A stretch of DNA of 64,000 bases from Streptomyces sp. NRRL F-6131 (GTDB taxonomy: Bacteria > Actinomycetota > Actinomycetes > Streptomycetales > Streptomycetaceae), in NCBI GenBank assembly GCA_000719695.1, contig JOHN01000024.1, positions 1 to 64,000 on the forward strand, read 5' to 3'. Numbering within the stretch: the stretch's first letter is position 1; the number at the start of each line of letters is the position of its first letter. The notes under the pieces are model-generated. The model made no database searches and was not told where the DNA came from. It saw only the letters and a list, made by a program, of their open reading frames with translations. The position numbers and the translations under genes were made by a program. Positions 60,752 through 64,000 of this stretch are shown here, piece by piece.

Positions 60752-61885
60752 TCAGCCGGCCGAACCGTGGTCCGGGCGGGCCGCGCGCCGCGACGCCCGC
60801 AGGGTGCGCCGGTGCACGATCCACCACAGGGTGCCGACCACCACGGACAGGGCGATCAGGACGAACGCCAGGACCGGCCACCGGCTGTCGGCGAGCCGGA
60901 TGTCGGCGAGCAGCAGCCCGGCCACCGCGGCGAGCGGCACCAGCAACCCGAACAGGGCCCGGCCGGTGGCGGCCACGACACCGGGATCGGCGCGGGCCCG
61001 GTGCAGACCGGGCCAGCCGGCCGGATCGCCGCCGAAGTGGTGGGCGACACCGCGGACCGCCAGCCGGTCGGTGGCCCGGGTGTAGGAGAGCGCCATGTAG
61101 GGGAGCCAGACCAGTGGCGCGACGGTGCCCATCAGGAGCACCAGGGCGAGCAGCGACCACTCCCCCGCGGACCGCCAGCGGGACGGCGGCGGGACGGTGT
61201 CCTCGCTGGTCAGTCCGAGCAGCCGGGCCATCCGCCAGATCAGTGCGCAGAACCCCCGGACGTGTCCGCCGCGGCGGGACGGGTCGGCCGGGGGCGAGCC
61301 GGCCGCGAGGGCCCGCTCGGCGGCGGCGAGGTCGGGGTGGGCGCCCTGGAGCACGAGCAGTTCGGGGGCGCGGGCCCGGTCCGTCGGGTCCTTGCCGGCG
61401 AGGGCGGCCAGCTCCAGGAGGAGCTGCCCCTGGGCCAGCAGCGCGGTGCAGAAGGCGAACGGCATCAGCCAGAGGAACGGTCCGCCGACGAAGGCGCCCT
61501 CGCTCTGGCTGACCCGCCGGGCGTGCTCGACGGCCCGCGCGGCCAGGTCGCCCGTCGAGGCCTCCGGGTGGGCGGCCCGGAGCGCCGCGACGCGACGCGC
61601 GGCCCGGGGTCCGCGGTGGCGGACGGCGAAGACGGCGAGCAGTTCCGGCATCCGGGCCGGGTGGGCACGCATCGAGCGGACCAGCTCGACGACGGGGGCG
61701 CTCTCCGGTGCGGGGGCCGTGTCGGACCCGCGGGTGCCGTCCGGCGGTTCCGCGGCTCCGTTCGGCGGCCCTGCCGCTCGGGCGGGCACGGGGATCCCTT
61801 CCGGGCCTGCGGGCCCCGGGCGCCCGGGGTGTTCCGGTCGTGCGGGGTCCGGGTGCTCGGGGTCCGCGTCTGTCTTCGGGGCCAC
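60752..61885 (-). CDS. multi-span membrane protein, unknown
   Basis: 377 residues from GTG 61885. A 65-residue Pro-rich N-terminus, a charged region (RSMRAHPARMPELLAVF), and four hydrophobic segments: about 143-160, 240-262, 300-325 and 330-355. No transporter signature is visible. The ribosome site is a modest GGACGG. Short gap to the upstream DUF1963 gene. Confidence 0.6.
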   Translation of the reverse strand: MAPKTDADPEHPDPARPEHPGRPGPAGPEGIPVPARAAGPPNGAAEPPDGTRGSDTAPAPESAPVVELVRSMRAHPARMPELLAVFAVRHRGPRAARRVAALRAAHPEASTGDLAARAVEHARRVSQSEGAFVGGPFLWLMPFAFCTALLAQGQLLLELAALAGKDPTDRARAPELLVLQGAHPDLAAAERALAAGSPPADPSRRGGHVRGFCALIWRMARLLGLTSEDTVPPPSRWRSAGEWSLLALVLLMGTVAPLVWLPYMALSYTRATDRLAVRGVAHHFGGDPAGWPGLHRARADPGVVAATGRALFGLLVPLAAVAGLLLADIRLADSRWPVLAFVLIALSVVVGTLWWIVHRRTLRASRRAARPDHGSAG

Positions 61886-62030
61886 GTCCGTCCCACCGCT
61901 CCGCCGCGCGCTCCGGCCATGCCCGGACCGGCGGTCCGACCGCTCACCCGGGCCTCCTCCCAGCCTAGGCTCCGGCGGCGGACTCCCGCCTGCCGGGCGG
62001 CTCGCGGCTCCGCTCGGGGCTCCCGGGGGG

Positions 62031-62088
62031 GCGGGCGTCGGGCGGGGCGGGCGTCGGGCGAGGCGGGCGTCGGGCGTCGGGCGTCGGG
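62031..62088. repeat. GGGCGTCGG tandem repeat
   Basis: Units of 9 and 15 bases (GGGCGTCGG, GCGTCGGGCGGGGCG) run up to the stop codon of the DUF1963 gene. The pattern is irregular with mixed periods, a sign of repeated slippage. Confidence 0.85.
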
Positions 62089-62089
62089 C

Positions 62090-62980
62090 TCAGGCGATCG
62101 CGAAGCCGTGCCGGACCTCGTCGAAGCGGCCGGCCGCGAGGTCCTGGTCGGAGATCCAGAAGGAGACGTTGACGCACTCGCCCCAGTCGGCGGCCAGGAC
62201 GCCGCTCTCGATCTGGAGCAGCGGGCGGTGCCCCTCGGGTCGGCCCGTGTCGGTGTCGCACCAGCCCAGCAGCCGGACCGCGGGGCGCGGCAGCCCCTCG
62301 GCGAGGTCCTGGGCGAGGTCGAGGGCGACCAGGAAGTCGTCCGGGAACAGCCGCTCCAGCTCGCGGTCCTGGTAGGACGGCGCGGACACCGCCCAGTCGG
62401 CCCGGACCGGAACGGCGGGGACGGCGGGCGTGCTGCGGTCGGCGGCCGGCGCGGGCCTCGGCGGCGCACCGGCGGGCACGTGCAGCACCCGGCAGCCGCG
62501 GCCGCTGAAGTCGGAGAGCCACTCGTCGTGGAAGAAGAGCAACAGGCCGTCGGCGGGCAGTGGCCAGCCCCCGGCGTCCGGCCCGGCGGACCGGAAGGCC
62601 GCGGCGAGGGCGGCGCAGTCGAGCTGGGCGAGCAGTTGCATCGGACGGCCGGCGAACGCGGGCCAGTCGGTGCCCGTCGGCAGCGCCGGCAGCCCGCCGA
62701 GCCGCCCGACCACCGCACCGTCCGCGTCACCCGTGCCCTCCGCTTCAGCCGCACCGTCCGCACCTGCTGCGACCGTGGCGTCGGGGCCGGCGGCGGTCGG
62801 GGCCGGGGGCTCCCCCGACACGGGTTCGAGGACGAGGGAGGGGCGGAAGAGCCCGTGGACCAGGGGCGCCAGCTGCTCGCCGGCCCGGGCGCGGATCAGC
62901 TCCGCGACAGCGCCGGGAATCGGCGGCGCACCCTCGACGGGCGCGGTCACGAGGGTCTCGGTGGTCACGGGTTCGGCCAT
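62090..62980 (-). CDS. DUF1963 (YwqG-like) protein
   Basis: 296 residues from ATG 62980. The DUF1963 core is RLGGLPALPTGTDWPAFAGRPMQ split by strands, then DGLLLFFHDE, HRPLLQIES and VSFWISDQDLAAG. N-terminal helical segment EGAPPIPGAVAELIRA and an Ala/Gly-rich insert around 60-90. Family function is unknown; these soluble proteins occur widely. The ribosome site is poor (AGGGTTGG), so the start is less certain than the gene. Confidence 0.8.
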   Translation of the reverse strand: MAEPVTTETLVTAPVEGAPPIPGAVAELIRARAGEQLAPLVHGLFRPSLVLEPVSGEPPAPTAAGPDATVAAGADGAAEAEGTGDADGAVVGRLGGLPALPTGTDWPAFAGRPMQLLAQLDCAALAAAFRSAGPDAGGWPLPADGLLLFFHDEWLSDFSGRGCRVLHVPAGAPPRPAPAADRSTPAVPAVPVRADWAVSAPSYQDRELERLFPDDFLVALDLAQDLAEGLPRPAVRLLGWCDTDTGRPEGHRPLLQIESGVLAADWGECVNVSFWISDQDLAAGRFDEVRHGFAIA

Positions 62981-63087
62981 GCGCCAACCCTGCCACGAGG
63001 GTCCGACAACGCGGGCCGGCCGGCCGCCGGTGCAGCGCGGCCCGGTGGCGGGAGCACGGCCGCACCGCGCGCACGCAACCGGCGAAG

Positions 63088-63130
63088 CCCCGTCAGGTGC
63101 CGGTACGGGGGTGATCGGCACCTGACGGGG
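63088..63130 (-). terminator. perfect 15-bp stem after the secreted protein gene
   Basis: CCCCGTCAGGTGCCG and CGGCACCTGACGGGG are exact inverted repeats with a 13-base loop, 46 bases beyond the stop of the gene at 63176 (minus strand). Confidence 0.85.
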
Positions 63131-63175
63131 GCGGGCCGACGACCGGTCGGCCGGTCGGCCCGGGCGGGAGAGGAC

Positions 63176-63685
63176 TCAGGAGCAGACGACCTCGTTGCCG
63201 GGGAGCGAGAAGATGCCGGAGTCGCTGGCCGAACCCGACGCGTACTCGTAGTAGAGGTACGTGTAGAAGTCGATCCGCGCGCCGTCGCCGCAGACCGAGT
63301 CGCTGCCGATGGTGTAGGTCAGGGTGACGGTGGTGGTGGCGCCGGCCGCGACGGGGACGGAGTGGTGGACGAGGCCGCTGGTGGCGCCGGTGTCGCAGGT
63401 GGTGACGTTTCCGCCGCAGGAGGAGAAGGCGTACTTCAGGCCGGTGTTGAGGGTGGTGCCGTAGGTCGGCTGGACGGACTCGTAGACGAACTGCGCCGGG
63501 GTGTCGTGCGGGTTGGTCAGGGTCAGCGTCAGGGTGACGTCGGAGCCGGGGGTGGCCGTGGCCTTGTCGACGGAGACGGACAGCAGCGGGGTGTCCGCGT
63601 GGGCGGGGGTGACCGACAGCAGCAGGCCGACGAGGAGGGCGAGGATCGCGGGCAGGCCGGTACGGCTCAGAAATGAAGTGCTCAT
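63176..63685 (-). CDS. small secreted beta-sandwich protein, unknown
   Basis: 169 residues from ATG 63685. Signal peptide MSTSFLSRTGLPAILALLVG, cleavage after AHA. The mature domain, LLSVSVDKATATPGSDVTLT and VAAGATTTVTLTYTIG, reads like a single Ig/DUF11-like beta-sandwich with five cysteines. Probably extracellular; role unknown. Confidence 0.72.
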   Translation of the reverse strand: MSTSFLSRTGLPAILALLVGLLLSVTPAHADTPLLSVSVDKATATPGSDVTLTLTLTNPHDTPAQFVYESVQPTYGTTLNTGLKYAFSSCGGNVTTCDTGATSGLVHHSVPVAAGATTTVTLTYTIGSDSVCGDGARIDFYTYLYYEYASGSASDSGIFSLPGNEVVCS

Positions 63686-63839
63686 GACCAATGAGCGTAG
63701 GTGGCGGGTGCGCGCACCGACGGCCGCCTCCGCACCGGTCCGTACCGGCATATGACAGCGGAGCGGACGCCGGGGGCCATTCCGCTCCGGTTCCGCCCGT
63801 CCGGCGACGGCCGGACCCCTACCCTCCGCGCCGGGCGGC

Positions 63840-64000
63840 TCAGAGCGGCGAGGGCAGGATGGCGCAGAGCGCCTCCACCGCCGCCGGGTAGGCGTGGTCG
63901 GGCGGAGTCCCGTAGCCCACTACCAGGCCGTCCGTCGCCGGCATCGCCTCCGGCGCGAGCAGCGGGTGCCGGTAGTCCGCCAGCCCGTCCAGCGCGAGCC
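63840..64000 (-). CDS. MocR-type regulator, C-terminal fragment at window edge
   Basis: The last 53 codons of a gene that continues beyond the window. The sequence LAPEAMPATDGLVVGYGTPP followed by DHAYPAAVEALCAIL matches the C-terminal end of MocR/GntR aminotransferase-fold regulators. This would be the third such regulator in the window. Only the tail is visible, so the call rests on the short LVVGYG and terminal-helix pattern. Confidence 0.55.
   Translation of the reverse strand, partial: LALDGLADYRHPLLAPEAMPATDGLVVGYGTPPDHAYPAAVEALCAILPSPL

Overview
The window is very GC-rich DNA from an actinomycete, most likely Streptomycetaceae (Streptomyces, Kitasatospora or a relative). The evidence is third-position G/C saturation, frequent GTG starts, GTGA/ATGA coupled genes, many apparently leaderless genes, and families typical of the group: MocR regulators, DUF2690, DUF5954, DUF6126 and TerD proteins, a family 2B encapsulin, and secreted GH18, GH27 and SLT enzymes. 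There are no rRNA, tRNA, insertion-sequence, phage or CRISPR features. It reads as accessory chromosome: short operons of regulators, exporters and secreted enzymes.

Layout. 1-4.2 kb: the 3' end of a class I terpene synthase, an ArsR/DUF6126 pair, a lipoprotein, a small secreted protein behind a perfect palindrome, and a nucleotidyltransferase. 4.5-13.5 kb: GH3 hexosaminidase, MocR regulator divergent from a methyltransferase, MarR regulator divergent from an EamA exporter plus an NAD(P)-binding protein, a secreted TAP-like hydrolase and an I36-type inhibitor. 13.6-24.4 kb: neutral zinc metalloprotease, EF-G paralogue with a possible leader ORF, a second MocR gene sharing a CATG with a divergent class V aminotransferase/MFS operon, XRE-DUF2690 regulator, CHAP amidase. 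24.4-32.7 kb: spherulin-4-like glycosidase, a second EamA/MarR module, P-loop protein, HxlR/oxidoreductase pair, RNase HI with a C-terminal Cys/His tail, small proteins and a lipoprotein.

33-40 kb: a Tat-exported DUF4185 protein and an exported PQQ-type beta-propeller protein precede a compact PQQ operon, pqqA-pqqC-pqqD/E (fused)-pqqB, whose last gene can only start at CTG. Together they suggest cofactor synthesis and possibly an exported user of it. 40-49 kb: lytic transglycosylase, XRE/NB-ARC/TPR regulator, ATP-grasp enzyme, cytochrome P450, GH27 alpha-galactosidase. 49-57.8 kb: DUF5954, TerD, methyltransferase, GH18 chitinase with a DasR-like operator, YidD with a Gly/Cys-rich insertion, DUF4239 and a Pro-rich surface protein. 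58-64 kb: a family 2B encapsulin shell gene without an obvious cargo neighbour, a lysine-2,3-aminomutase-like pseudogene with two internal deletions, and smaller proteins, ending in a partial third MocR gene.

The strongest observations are the PQQ operon, the solitary encapsulin, and two paralogous MarR/EamA modules whose promoters keep identical operator geometry while the operator sequence differs.
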